A stretch of DNA of 64,000 bases, from assembly GCF_046250175.1 (NCBI RefSeq), contig NZ_CP176468.1. One strand, given 5' to 3'. Under the pieces are notes generated by a model that was given only the letters and a program-made list of their open reading frames with translations, was not told where the DNA came from and ran no database searches. Positions within the stretch are counted from its first letter, which is position 1. The number at the start of each line of letters is the position of its first letter. The translations under genes and the position numbers were made by a program. This DNA comes from Psychromonas sp030397575. Its GTDB lineage: Bacteria; Pseudomonadota; Gammaproteobacteria; Enterobacterales; Psychromonadaceae. Shown here piece by piece: positions 36,313 through 45,828 of the stretch.

Positions 36313-37531
36313 ATCTTAATGCCTCAACTGGGCTAACTTTACCCGCTCTGTAAGCCGGATATAAAGTTGCTAATAAACTTAAAAACATTGCACCTAACAT
36401 AATGGATACTATTTGCACAGGCTCATGTACAACGGGAAGAAGTCGGGTGCCGCCTGATGCATTAGCCAATAAATGTAGGCCTAAAAACGACATAATTTCA
36501 TTGATGTAGGTGCTCAATAATAGCCCTAAACCTGTACCAATTAATGCTCCAACGATGCCACTAAATGCCCCCTGAATAATAAATATCAAATTAATCGTAT
36601 TGGCGTTAATGCCAAGAGTCTTTAATATCGCTACTTCGGCACTTTTATCAGTAACCACCATCACCGAGGAAGATAAAATATTAAATGCAGCCACTGCTAT
36701 AATTAAACACAGTAGTAACCAAATCATATTTTTTTCCATTTTCACCGCCGCAAATAACTCTCCATGTGTGCTACGCCAATCAATAATCATCTCATCTTTT
36801 TGTAATGCCGGAGGTGTCCATGACTCCACCGCAAAAGGTTCAGTAAAATAGAAACGTAAGTCAGTCACTTGGTCTGTCTGAATACGAATTAAACGTGCGG
36901 CATCTTGGGCATGCATCAGCACCAGATATTTATCAACATCTGAGCCAACATCAAACAAGCCCGCAACAGTAAAGTTGCGTTGGCTAGGCACTTGCCCTAA
37001 AGGCGTATAACGCACTCCTCTGGTAGATGTTATTCTTACCTTATCGCCAATCGTCACACCTAACATGCGTGCTAACTGGTCACCAATGATGATCTTATAT
37101 TCGCTTGCAACTAACTTATCTAAACTACCTACCACTATATTGCTTTTGACTGTTTCACTGGCATATTTATCAGGATAAACACCTTCAATTTTTACTCCTT
37201 GTAAACCAATCTTACTTTGCAAAATCGCTTCAGCATTAATCATTGGCTCAACATCAACAATTAAAGGATCGTCAGGAAGTTGATCTATACGCTGTTGCCA
37301 GTCCGTAATAGTATTAGTTTGGTTAGTTAACTTAGCTTGGGGAATTGCTCCTAAAATTCGCTGCTTTAATTCAGCTTCAAAACCATTCATCACCGACAAT
37401 ACAGTGATCAATGCTAAGACGCCGAGAATAATGCCACCAGTAGAAAATAAGGAAACAAACGAGACAAATTGGTTATTACGCTTTGACTTTGTATAACGTA
37501 AACCGATGAAAACACTTAAAGGATAAAACAT
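36305..37531 (-). CDS. lolC: LolC, lipoprotein-release ABC transporter permease
   Basis: 408-residue permease, first gene of the operon. The LALITVLSVMNGFEAELKQRILGAIPQA region and the RIPSQR-like QVPSQRNFTVAG block follow E. coli LolC, whose periplasmic hook recruits LolA. MEKNM before TM2 and a C-terminal EALRYE ending are also LolC traits. Divergent from the PilZ gene. Confidence 0.94.
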   Translation of the reverse strand: MFYPLSVFIGLRYTKSKRNNQFVSFVSLFSTGGIILGVLALITVLSVMNGFEAELKQRILGAIPQAKLTNQTNTITDWQQRIDQLPDDPLIVDVEPMINAEAILQSKIGLQGVKIEGVYPDKYASETVKSNIVVGSLDKLVASEYKIIIGDQLARMLGVTIGDKVRITSTRGVRYTPLGQVPSQRNFTVAGLFDVGSDVDKYLVLMHAQDAARLIRIQTDQVTDLRFYFTEPFAVESWTPPALQKDEMIIDWRSTHGELFAAVKMEKNMIWLLLCLIIAVAAFNILSSSVMVVTDKSAEVAILKTLGINANTINLIFIIQGAFSGIVGALIGTGLGLLLSTYINEIMSFLGLHLLANASGGTRLLPVVHEPVQIVSIMLGAMFLSLLATLYPAYRAGKVSPVEALRYE

Positions 37532-37746
37532 AGTTACCTTTTATAATAATTATCTTTAATTCAGACTAACGTGATTAATATGAAGAAATGTGCCACACAA
37601 TCCATCATTAACCTCACTAAATTAGACTTAACTTATTGATTACATTTTAATGCAAGCCATTCTAATGTATCTTTATTCGCTAAGACAGACAAAACTCCTA
37701 GAATAAGGTGTTTTGCCACCACTTAATTACTGCTTGGTTTGTAAAT

Positions 37747-38304
37747 ATGAATAATAATGAATATTTTTTGGTAGAACATACACTTTCAATCAACTTAAAA
37801 TCAATTGGTAAAGAGGAAATCCCTCTCAATCAACAGGCTTTTGAGCAAGAGATTCCAGGCCCATTTAGAATGGCCAGTGACTTAGCACAAGCCGATGCAA
37901 ACATCTTGACACCATTAAAATTAAACAATGAAACCAGTAAAGCGCTATGGCAATATCTGCAAGCCCAAAACCAAAAAATTAATACCCTATTAAGCTATGT
38001 ACTAACCCAACAAGATGAAGAAAAATCACGTCATCAAAGCATTAAGTTTAGTGCGGGTAGCTTAATCATAAAAAACAATAACACACTGAAAAAAGAAGAT
38101 ATTGTCAGGTTAAAAATATTTTTACCTGAAGAATCCTCTGCTATTTATTGTTATGCTAACGTCACAGAAATAAGCGCCGAGCAGTGTACATTAACTTACA
38201 CTCTTATTCGAGACCAAGATCGTGAGCTATTAATTCGTGCCAGTTTACATATACAATCTCAACAGCTAAAAGACAGAGCGAAATTACGGGAAACTAACAG
38301 TTAA
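37747..38304 (+). CDS. Atypical PilZ-domain protein (PlzB-like)
   Basis: 185 residues from ATG 37747; an in-frame GTG at 37708 is possible, and neither has a clear ribosome site. The C-terminal half resembles PilZ domains (IKFSAGSLIIKNNNTLKKEDIVRLKIFLP). The RxxxR c-di-GMP motif is absent and the second motif is degenerate. Position between lolC and mfd matches Vibrio cholerae PlzB (VC1885), an atypical PilZ protein that as I recall does not bind c-di-GMP. Role unknown; it may act through protein contacts. Confidence 0.75.
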   Translation: MNNNEYFLVEHTLSINLKSIGKEEIPLNQQAFEQEIPGPFRMASDLAQADANILTPLKLNNETSKALWQYLQAQNQKINTLLSYVLTQQDEEKSRHQSIKFSAGSLIIKNNNTLKKEDIVRLKIFLPEESSAIYCYANVTEISAEQCTLTYTLIRDQDRELLIRASLHIQSQQLKDRAKLRETNS

Positions 38305-38395
38305 AGAGCGCTATAACTATGCATTACAATTACCTATACGCACTGTTTTCACACGCACTTTTCTTAGCAATTAAATAAATAAAATAAGTCAAAAC

Positions 38396-41300
38396 ATGAA
38401 CAATTTACTCGACATACAAACATTAAAATCAACAACCGACACACAACAACTAGCCAATTTAGTCGGTAGTAGTCAAAGTTTAGTGATCAGCCAATGTGCC
38501 CAGGCTAATCCACAAAAGTCGCCGTTAATCGTCATCGTTAATGACACACCCAGTGCCATTAAGTTGCATCAAGAGTTATTATTTTTTGCCGAGAACAAAT
38601 TTGAAGTAAATCTATTTCCAGACTGGGAAACATTACCTTACGATCATTTTTCACCGCATCAAGATATTATCTCAACACGTATCGAAACCTTGTATCAACT
38701 GCCTTCTATGAAAGAAGGTATTTTGATTATCCCAGTAACGACTCTATTGTTGAGATTAGCGCCGCCTAGTTATTTAAAACAAAATACATTAGTGGTTAAA
38801 ACCGGACAACAATTAGAGTTACAACTGTTACGAGAGCAATTACAAGAAGCTGGATATTACGCAGTGGACCAAGTACAAGAACACGGTGAGTTTTGTGCAA
38901 GGGGCTCATTACTTGATATTTACCCAATGGCTAGCGACACTCCTTACCGTATCGATTTTTTCGATAATGAAGTTGATTCCATTCGCCCTTTTGATACTGA
39001 AACGCAACGCTCTTTACCAACTATCAAACAGATAAAGATGTTACCCGCTCATGAGTTTGCAACAGATAAACAGGCTATCGAAAACTTTAAACAAGCTTAC
39101 CAAGATAAATTCCCAGCAAAAATATGTACCAGTAACGATTCGATTTATCAGCAGATTTCACAAACAAACTTACCTGCTGGTATCGAATATTATCTGCCGC
39201 TATTTTTTAATGAGACAGCCACTTTATTTGATTATTTTCCTAAACAAAGTCGTTTATGTATCCTTGGTGATATTGGTACTGCTATCGACGAATTCTGGAA
39301 AACCATCACACATCGTTTCGAAGAGCGAGGCGTTGATTTACTTCGTCCGCTATTGCAGCCCATTGAACTTTACCTTCGCCAAGAACAATGTTTCAGACGA
39401 CTCAATGAGTTTCCAAAGTATCAGTTACAAAACGCCTCTTTTGCATTACCTAAAGCTGGTAAAACTAATTTACCGCTGACCACATTGCCAGATATTAAGA
39501 TCCACCATAAAGATAAAAATCCATTAGCTAATATCAGTGCTTTTATTGAAGGTTTTGATGGCACCATTTTACTCAGTGCTGAATCGGCAGGTCGTAAAGA
39601 AGCATTATTAGAGTTACTCAGCCCACTTAAACTCAACATAAAATCAGTCAACCACCTAAGTGAATGTAAGCCAGATAAACACAAAGTGTATATCACCGTT
39701 AGTCGTGTTGAACATAGCTTTTTGATCATTGATTCCGCTTTTGCCTTTATCACTGAAACAGAATTATTGGGTAACAAAATAACCCAAAGACGACGCCAAA
39801 ATAAAGATAATAATGGTGAAGAAAACTCAGAACATATCGTTCGTAACCTAGCCGAATTAAAAGTAGGCCAGCCTGTTGTGCATATTGACCACGGTGTTGC
39901 TCGATATTTAGGACTACAAACTATCGAAGTCTCTGGCAGTGTTAATGAGTTTGTAACATTGGAGTACTTGCGTGGTGATAAACTGTATGTACCTGTTACC
40001 TCATTGCACCTGATCGGTCGTTACAGTGGCAGTGACGTAGAAACCGCGCCTATTAGTAAATTAGGCAATGATACCTGGGCAAAAGCCAAAAAACGTGCCG
40101 CCGAAAAAGTTCGTGACGTCGCCGCTGAACTACTTGAGATTTATGCACAACGCGCAGCTAAAAAAGGCTTTAGGTATCAATTAAATAAAGAAAACTATGC
40201 ATTATTTAGTAATGACTTTCCCTATGAAGAGACACATGATCAAGCGCTGTCCATCAACTCAGTTATTTCCGATATGTGTTCATCACAACCTATGGATAGA
40301 CTGGTCTGTGGTGATGTAGGCTTTGGGAAAACTGAAGTTGCAATGCGTGCAGCCTTTATGGCAACCGACAATGCGCGCCAGGTGGCTTTATTAGTACCGA
40401 CCACTTTGCTCGCTCAACAACATTTTGAAAATTTTCGAGATAGATTTGCTAATTGGCCAGTGAGAATTGAGGTATTATCGCGCTTTAAGACAGCTAAAGA
40501 ACAGAAGCTGATTTTACAAGATGCCGCTGACGGTAAAGTGGATATTCTAATCGGTACACACAAATTACTAAGTGATGGTATTAATTTCGCGGATTTAGGC
40601 TTACTAATAATCGATGAGGAACATCGTTTTGGAGTACGCCAAAAAGAAAAAATTAAACGTTTACGAGCGCAAATCGATATTTTAACGCTTACAGCAACAC
40701 CTATTCCTCGTACTTTAAATATGTCGATGAATGGAATGCGTGATCTCTCTATCATCGCCTCCCCGCCAGCCAAACGTTTAGCTGTGAAGACCTTTGTAGA
40801 ACAACGCAGTGATCAAACCATCAGTGATGCGATTACACGTGAGATTATGCGTGGTGGTCAAGTGTATTTCTTACACAATAATGTCGATACTATCGAAAAA
40901 GCGGCAGCTGATTTACAAACTTTATTACCGCAAGCAAGAATTGCCATTGCCCATGGTCAAATGAATGAACAACAGCTAGAACGCGTTATGTCTGATTTTT
41001 ATCATCAGCGCCAAAATGTATTAGTTTGTACGACTATCATAGAAACTGGTATCGATATACCTACTGCGAATACCATTATCATTAACCGTGCCGATCATCT
41101 TGGTTTAGCACAGTTACATCAATTACGTGGTCGTGTTGGTCGTTCGCACCATCAAGCTTATGCTTATTTATTAACACCAACACCAAAGTTAATGACTAAA
41201 GATGCTAAAAAGCGTCTTCAAGCAATCGGTTCACTGGATACTTTAGGTGCAGGTTTTACACTTGCAACACACGATCTAGAAATTCGTGGTGCCGGTGAAT

Positions 41301-41875
41301 TACTAGGTGATGAACAATCAGGGCAAATTACCAGTATTGGCTTCAATCTATATATGGATATGCTTAATCAAGCGGTGGAGGCTTTACGTAATGGTCAAGA
41401 ACCAAGTTTAGAACACCTATTATCAACTCAAGCAGAAGTTGAGTTAAGAATTCCTGCACTTATTCCAGACGATTATATTCCGGATGTGAATATGCGTTTA
41501 TCTTTGTATAAACGTATTGCAAATAGTAAAAATAATAATGAACTTAATGAGATACAAGTAGAACTAATTGATCGATTTGGATTATTACCAGATTCAACAA
41601 AAAATTTAGTGGCAGTAACAGCAATCAAACAAAGATGTTCGAAGTTAGGCATTGCACGTATTGAAGCACATGCTTTAGGTGGCGCCGTAACTTTTACGGA
41701 GCATTCAAAAGTTGATCCAATGTTCCTTGTTTCATTACTGCAAACACAATCAAATACCTTTAAACTTGATGGACCGAGTAAATTAAAATTCAGTATTGCA
41801 TTAGAGAATAGTGCAGAACGCTTAAACTGGTTGAAACAGTTACTTGATAGTTTTAAATTAAACCTTATTAAATAA
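38396..41875 (+). CDS. mfd: Mfd, transcription-repair coupling factor
   Basis: Translocase that pushes stalled RNA polymerase off DNA and recruits UvrA. 1159 residues (E. coli 1148). In order: UvrB-like N-terminal module with FPDWETLPYDHFSPHQDIIS, CarD-like RNA polymerase interaction domain (about 485-560, PVVHIDHGVARYLGL), helicase motor with Walker A GDVGFGKTE (about 639-647), DEEH (about 738-741) and TATPIPRTL, relay helix region, and the TRCF C-terminal domain (LRIPALIPDDYIPDVNMRLSLYKRI). Complete. Confidence 0.98.
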   Translation: MNNLLDIQTLKSTTDTQQLANLVGSSQSLVISQCAQANPQKSPLIVIVNDTPSAIKLHQELLFFAENKFEVNLFPDWETLPYDHFSPHQDIISTRIETLYQLPSMKEGILIIPVTTLLLRLAPPSYLKQNTLVVKTGQQLELQLLREQLQEAGYYAVDQVQEHGEFCARGSLLDIYPMASDTPYRIDFFDNEVDSIRPFDTETQRSLPTIKQIKMLPAHEFATDKQAIENFKQAYQDKFPAKICTSNDSIYQQISQTNLPAGIEYYLPLFFNETATLFDYFPKQSRLCILGDIGTAIDEFWKTITHRFEERGVDLLRPLLQPIELYLRQEQCFRRLNEFPKYQLQNASFALPKAGKTNLPLTTLPDIKIHHKDKNPLANISAFIEGFDGTILLSAESAGRKEALLELLSPLKLNIKSVNHLSECKPDKHKVYITVSRVEHSFLIIDSAFAFITETELLGNKITQRRRQNKDNNGEENSEHIVRNLAELKVGQPVVHIDHGVARYLGLQTIEVSGSVNEFVTLEYLRGDKLYVPVTSLHLIGRYSGSDVETAPISKLGNDTWAKAKKRAAEKVRDVAAELLEIYAQRAAKKGFRYQLNKENYALFSNDFPYEETHDQALSINSVISDMCSSQPMDRLVCGDVGFGKTEVAMRAAFMATDNARQVALLVPTTLLAQQHFENFRDRFANWPVRIEVLSRFKTAKEQKLILQDAADGKVDILIGTHKLLSDGINFADLGLLIIDEEHRFGVRQKEKIKRLRAQIDILTLTATPIPRTLNMSMNGMRDLSIIASPPAKRLAVKTFVEQRSDQTISDAITREIMRGGQVYFLHNNVDTIEKAAADLQTLLPQARIAIAHGQMNEQQLERVMSDFYHQRQNVLVCTTIIETGIDIPTANTIIINRADHLGLAQLHQLRGRVGRSHHQAYAYLLTPTPKLMTKDAKKRLQAIGSLDTLGAGFTLATHDLEIRGAGELLGDEQSGQITSIGFNLYMDMLNQAVEALRNGQEPSLEHLLSTQAEVELRIPALIPDDYIPDVNMRLSLYKRIANSKNNNELNEIQVELIDRFGLLPDSTKNLVAVTAIKQRCSKLGIARIEAHALGGAVTFTEHSKVDPMFLVSLLQTQSNTFKLDGPSKLKFSIALENSAERLNWLKQLLDSFKLNLIK

Positions 41876-41895
41876 ATCAAAAAAAGGATAACCTT

Positions 41896-42771
41896 TTGAA
41901 TTTACGTTATATTTTATCATTGTTTTTTGCCGCAACTTGTTCTTTAAATGTGCAGGCAGCTGGTGACCGTTGGTTTGACGTTGAAGTACTCGTATTTAAA
42001 CGTAATGTTGATGTAAAAGATAACAGTGAACAACTCGACCAAAATAATGTTTATTTAAAACAACGTGATCGCTTAGAAGTTATTAAAGCCAATCCAGCGA
42101 CAAGCTGTTTAGCTGGGGAGCCTTGTTTACATCAACAAAACCCGGTACGTCTCACTGATGCTCAAATGGTACAGGGAGGTCATCGATTAAAGCGATTAAA
42201 TGGTACAAGACTTAACGAGCAACTTAATAGACTGAATAATCATCAATTGTTCACCCCTTTATTGCATACAGCTTGGCGTATGCCAATACAAAGTAAACAG
42301 AATGCATTACCTATTCATCTTTTTGCAGGAAAAAACTATGCTTTAGCCATGGAGCAAACTGGTTTATCTAGCGCACCTTCAAGTACAGACAAAGCACAAT
42401 CAGATGAATCGTTGGATGTCTTAGCTGCCTTACAAAAGAAAGAGATACTACAAGACCTTTATGAAATCGATGGTAATTTACTGATTTATGTAGAGCGCTA
42501 CCTGCACATCGATAGCCAATTAATAGTAAGAACTGAAACAGAAAAGGCAGTTTCATCACCTTTATCTGTTCGAGCTCCAGAAACAAAAGCAATTGAACAA
42601 GATGGTGTAGTACAAATTGTTAATCAAGAACCAGTACAACGAAATGTACGTACTGAAAAAGTAATTACTGAAACATTATTTGATCAATCAACCCGTTTGC
42701 GTAGTGGCGAGATACACTATTTTGATCACCCTCTATTTGGCATGATCATTCAAATCAGAAAAATCAGATAA
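41896..42771 (+). CDS. csiV: CsiV-family periplasmic protein
   Basis: 291 residues with a signal peptide (about 1-22, ending VQAA) and the RWFDVEVLVFKR start typical of CsiV. In Vibrio cholerae CsiV is a periplasmic protein needed for signalling by D-amino acids and for beta-lactam tolerance, binding peptidoglycan-linked receptors; the detail is recalled. The start codon is TTG 41896 with AAAAAGGA upstream at good spacing. It follows mfd by 20 bases, the same order as in vibrios, so probably co-transcribed. Confidence 0.82.
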   Translation: MNLRYILSLFFAATCSLNVQAAGDRWFDVEVLVFKRNVDVKDNSEQLDQNNVYLKQRDRLEVIKANPATSCLAGEPCLHQQNPVRLTDAQMVQGGHRLKRLNGTRLNEQLNRLNNHQLFTPLLHTAWRMPIQSKQNALPIHLFAGKNYALAMEQTGLSSAPSSTDKAQSDESLDVLAALQKKEILQDLYEIDGNLLIYVERYLHIDSQLIVRTETEKAVSSPLSVRAPETKAIEQDGVVQIVNQEPVQRNVRTEKVITETLFDQSTRLRSGEIHYFDHPLFGMIIQIRKIR

Positions 42772-42830
42772 AATTAACAGACATCTACTCTTAGCGTTTT
42801 AGCTATTTAAGAGTTAGTCAGTAGAAAGTA

Positions 42831-42857
42831 AAAAAGGAAGCTATTCGCTTCCTTTTT
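42831..42857. terminator. Bidirectional terminator between csiV and ybiB
   Basis: AAAAAGGAAGC (42831-42841), loop TATTC, GCTTCCTTTTT (42847-42857). A and T tracts form part of the stem, so it can end transcription from both sides of this convergent junction. Confidence 0.92.
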
Positions 42858-42882
42858 AATAGAGCATTTAACAACTGGCTGA

Positions 42883-43890
42883 CTAAATAGTTCTAGTTTC
42901 CCATAACTGTTTTGCTTTTTGTAACGCTTCATCCTGTGAGCATGCCGGCTGCATCTGCTTTAATACCATCGCCATAGTAGTAATAACGGCAGCATCACCA
43001 TATACGTCTTCAATTTCTTTGTTCCATACTTTTAATAAATACTCTGCAGAGACTTCGGTGTGTGCTCCGGAAAAGTCTGCTAGGTAAGTTGGCCAATCTT
43101 GTTCAATATAACGAGTTTGACCATCTACCTGTGTCACACCACAAGCTAAGGTTGAAACGCGTGGGTTGACTTCACTTTCCCCCCCTTCACCTTTAAAAGC
43201 GATGATACTATGCTCATTGTTTAATAGTGCAGCTTCAGCATGTATTTTTTCATAACTTTTATGAAAAACGCCGTGAATACTATAGGGTGCTTTAGTAGGG
43301 TTAACACTTCGAGCGACTGTATTTAATGGTGTGCGTAGGCCAACTTGTTCACGCAAGGCTAATAACTCAATTAATTCAGGACAATATGCAGATAAAGGAA
43401 CATAAACTAATGCCTCTTTTTCTAAAGCGAGTTTAGCTTTTTCCGGTGTATCTGCAATTTCAATCCCTAATAGCGGACAAGCTGATTCCACTTGGTATTT
43501 GATTAAATCGACTGTCATGTGACCGTGCAAAAAAATCTTAATACCATTTGCTGCTAATACTTTTGCAGCCAATAATAGCCAAGGTGGTTGTCTTTTTTTA
43601 CCTGCGAAACATGGCCAATCTAAATCGACAGGTAAAGTTTGCCATTGCTCAGAGAATTGTGCACGTAGCGCTTCAATGTAGCCAGCCGCTTCCTCTGGCG
43701 TTTCACATCGCACTCGTTGTAACATTAACAACACAGCCAGTTGCAAAATACTGGCATCACCCTGTAAATAATCAGTTAATGCTTGCTTTGCTTCAGCCAT
43801 GGTTAAAGGACGACGACCTTTTTCACCACGTCCAGTTAATTTTATATATTCGCTAAACAATACTTTATCTTTCAAAGCTGATTCTTTCAC
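42883..43890 (-). CDS. ybiB: YbiB/TrpD2-family nucleic-acid-binding protein
   Basis: 335 residues of the anthranilate phosphoribosyltransferase fold. It has the N-terminal helical domain (TMAEAKQALTDYLQGDASILQLAVLLMLQRVRCETPEEAAGY) but lacks the PRPP-binding GTGGD loop of true TrpD; the corresponding region reads CFAGKKRQPPWLLLAAKVLAANG. This matches E. coli YbiB, which binds nucleic acid rather than making tryptophan. It is 21 bases upstream of the HAD gene end in the same direction as that gene and rluC. Confidence 0.85.
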   Translation of the reverse strand: MKESALKDKVLFSEYIKLTGRGEKGRRPLTMAEAKQALTDYLQGDASILQLAVLLMLQRVRCETPEEAAGYIEALRAQFSEQWQTLPVDLDWPCFAGKKRQPPWLLLAAKVLAANGIKIFLHGHMTVDLIKYQVESACPLLGIEIADTPEKAKLALEKEALVYVPLSAYCPELIELLALREQVGLRTPLNTVARSVNPTKAPYSIHGVFHKSYEKIHAEAALLNNEHSIIAFKGEGGESEVNPRVSTLACGVTQVDGQTRYIEQDWPTYLADFSGAHTEVSAEYLLKVWNKEIEDVYGDAAVITTMAMVLKQMQPACSQDEALQKAKQLWETRTI

Positions 43891-43911
43891 AATAAACCCT
43901 TCATAAATAAC

Positions 43912-44556
43912 TTAAATATAACTATCTAGCTCAGTCGCAAGACAATTCAAAATGGCTTTAGGTCTAGCTTGCATCAACAGCTCTGCACTGTGCACACCAT
44001 AACTTACACCTAAACTATCAACCCCTGCGTTTGCGGCCATCTCTAAGTCATAAATAGAGTCACCTATCATGATAGCTTGGTCCGCAGAAATGCTTAACTT
44101 ATCTAATAACTGTCTAATCATTAACGGATCAGGTTTAGAATTAGCTTCATCTGCGCAGACAGTGGCATTAAACAAAGTAGACGTGTTAGTTTTGGCAATC
44201 ATACGATCCAAGCCAACTCTGCCTTTACCCGTTGCAACGGCTAATAAGTAACCGCGTTGTTGTAAATTAATCAACAACTCTGATATACCGTTATAGAATG
44301 GCGTATCAATGTGTTGATTAGCATGATATTGGTCTCGGTAGGCATCCACTAAAGCTTGTTGCTTACCATAAGGTAATGCAGGGAACAATTGCTCTGCTGC
44401 TTTTTCCAAACTCAAACCGATAATATGTTTTACTGCTTCTTCGCTTGGCACTGGAATCGCAACTTTTTGTGCCGCCTGTTGCATACACAGCACAATTTTA
44501 TCAAGCGAATCCATTAACGTGCCGTCCCAATCAAAAATAATTAATTGATATTTCAT
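43912..44556 (-). CDS. HAD-superfamily phosphatase (phosphoglycolate phosphatase-like)
   Basis: 214-residue HAD hydrolase, subfamily IA. Motif I DWDGT (D9 nucleophile, D11), motif II ATGKGR, motif III Lys in SKPDPL and motif IV GDSIYDLEMAANAG are intact, with a helical cap between I and II. The substrate cannot be read from sequence. This HAD gene next to rluC is a common arrangement in Vibrio and Shewanella. It ends one base before rluC starts its own stop. Confidence 0.9.
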   Translation of the reverse strand: MKYQLIIFDWDGTLMDSLDKIVLCMQQAAQKVAIPVPSEEAVKHIIGLSLEKAAEQLFPALPYGKQQALVDAYRDQYHANQHIDTPFYNGISELLINLQQRGYLLAVATGKGRVGLDRMIAKTNTSTLFNATVCADEANSKPDPLMIRQLLDKLSISADQAIMIGDSIYDLEMAANAGVDSLGVSYGVHSAELLMQARPKAILNCLATELDSYI

Positions 44557-44557
44557 C

Positions 44558-45496
44558 TTAGCTTCGTTGTAATTTGCTCAAAAGTGCCTCTAAGCGAGGA
44601 CAAAGTGGTGCACTAACGGTCATTCTTTTCTCTAACACAGGGTGAAAGAAAGTAATATGCGCTGCATGCAGGAAAAGACGGTTTAATCCTAGTGCCGTCA
44701 TTTTACTATCAAAGGCACTGTCACCATAACGTTCATCACAAGCAATATTATGACCTTTACATGCGCTGTGCACACGAATTTGGTGAGTACGTCCGGTGAC
44801 AGGGCTTGCTTCGACTAATGTTGCGCCTTCATAGCGCTGTATAATTTTAAAATGAGTTTCAGATGCTTTACCTAGTGGACTGACTTTGACCACTGAATCT
44901 TGGGCATTTTTTAATAAAGGTTCACGTACCAAACGGTCTTTTTTATCCCATTGGCCTTTTACTAACGCGAAATACTGTTTTTTCATGGTTTTCTGACGTA
45001 ATTGCTCATGTAATGCACGTAACATACTGCGCTTTTTGGCAATCAATAAACAGCCAGAAGTGGCTTTATCTAAACGGTGAGCTAACTCTAAGAAGCGTGA
45101 ATCAGGGCGTAATGCTCGTAAGCCTTCAATTGCGCCAAAATCAAGTCCGCTACCACCATGTACAGCCAGCCCAGAAGGCTTGTTTAAAATAATTAGGGCA
45201 TCATCTTCATAGACAATAGCGGATTCTAAATTTTTAATGCTGTTGAGTTTGGGTGAAGGTAATGCATTTTCCGGATCTACTTTAACAGGCGGAATACGTA
45301 CACTGTCGCCTACCTGCAATTTATAATCGGGTTTAATGCGTTTTTTATTAACTCGAACCTCTCCTTTACGCACAATTCGATAGATCATGCTTTTAGGCAC
45401 GCCCTTCAAATGTAAGCGAAGAAAGTTGTCGATACGTTGTTGTGCATTTTCTTGAGCGATGTCAATAATGCGTACTGAGTGATTTATCTGTTCCAT
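44558..45496 (-). CDS. rluC: RluC, 23S rRNA pseudouridine synthase
   Basis: Makes pseudouridine at positions 955, 2504 and 2580 of 23S rRNA. The 312 residues have an N-terminal S4 domain (about 17-75, ARKGEV-like IVRKGEVRVNKKRIKPDYKL) and the catalytic HRLDKATSG block with the invariant Asp. Divergent from rne, as in E. coli. Confidence 0.96.
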   Translation of the reverse strand: MEQINHSVRIIDIAQENAQQRIDNFLRLHLKGVPKSMIYRIVRKGEVRVNKKRIKPDYKLQVGDSVRIPPVKVDPENALPSPKLNSIKNLESAIVYEDDALIILNKPSGLAVHGGSGLDFGAIEGLRALRPDSRFLELAHRLDKATSGCLLIAKKRSMLRALHEQLRQKTMKKQYFALVKGQWDKKDRLVREPLLKNAQDSVVKVSPLGKASETHFKIIQRYEGATLVEASPVTGRTHQIRVHSACKGHNIACDERYGDSAFDSKMTALGLNRLFLHAAHITFFHPVLEKRMTVSAPLCPRLEALLSKLQRS

Positions 45497-45828
45497 TCGT
45501 TAAGTTTATCATGCCTGATCGCATAATATGCAAAAACTTTGTTGCTTGTAAGTAGATATAAATGCGACAATAACAAAGTTAATGCCTCGCAATTACTTCA
45601 CTATAAGATTGCTGGTAGGCATGGCTATTATGAAAGCAAATCAAATGATTAGAATGTAACGCTGATGTGTTGAATTAATTTTGATTTAACCTTTTTTGTA
45701 TCCGCTTTTTAACGCACCTCTGAATACTTCCAGTCGAGAGATTGTATAACCAGACATGAGGTCAAGCATGCAGAAAAACAGTTAGTACATATAGAAAATA
45801 ACGAAAAAAATACTACAAGAGTTCACAA
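45497..45828 (+). promoter_or_regulatory. rne leader and rluC-rne divergent region with structured elements
   Basis: 332 bases with no gene. Two inverted repeats are visible: AACTTTGTT (45535-45543) with AACAAAGTT (45572-45580), and a longer imperfect hairpin at 45582-45622, ATGCCT plus GCAAT pairing with ATTGC plus AGGCAT. Further on there are U-rich stretches near 45690 and 45706. In E. coli the rne 5' UTR is about 360 bases and contains a hairpin with a U-rich element that RNase E itself recognises, so these are candidates for autoregulation. A five-codon mini-ORF starts at 45768; I do not consider it supported as a gene. Confidence 0.5.

Noticed and set aside
45768..45785. Five-codon mini-ORF in the rne leader
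   Set aside because: No ribosome site and no reason to expect a leader peptide; too short to support.
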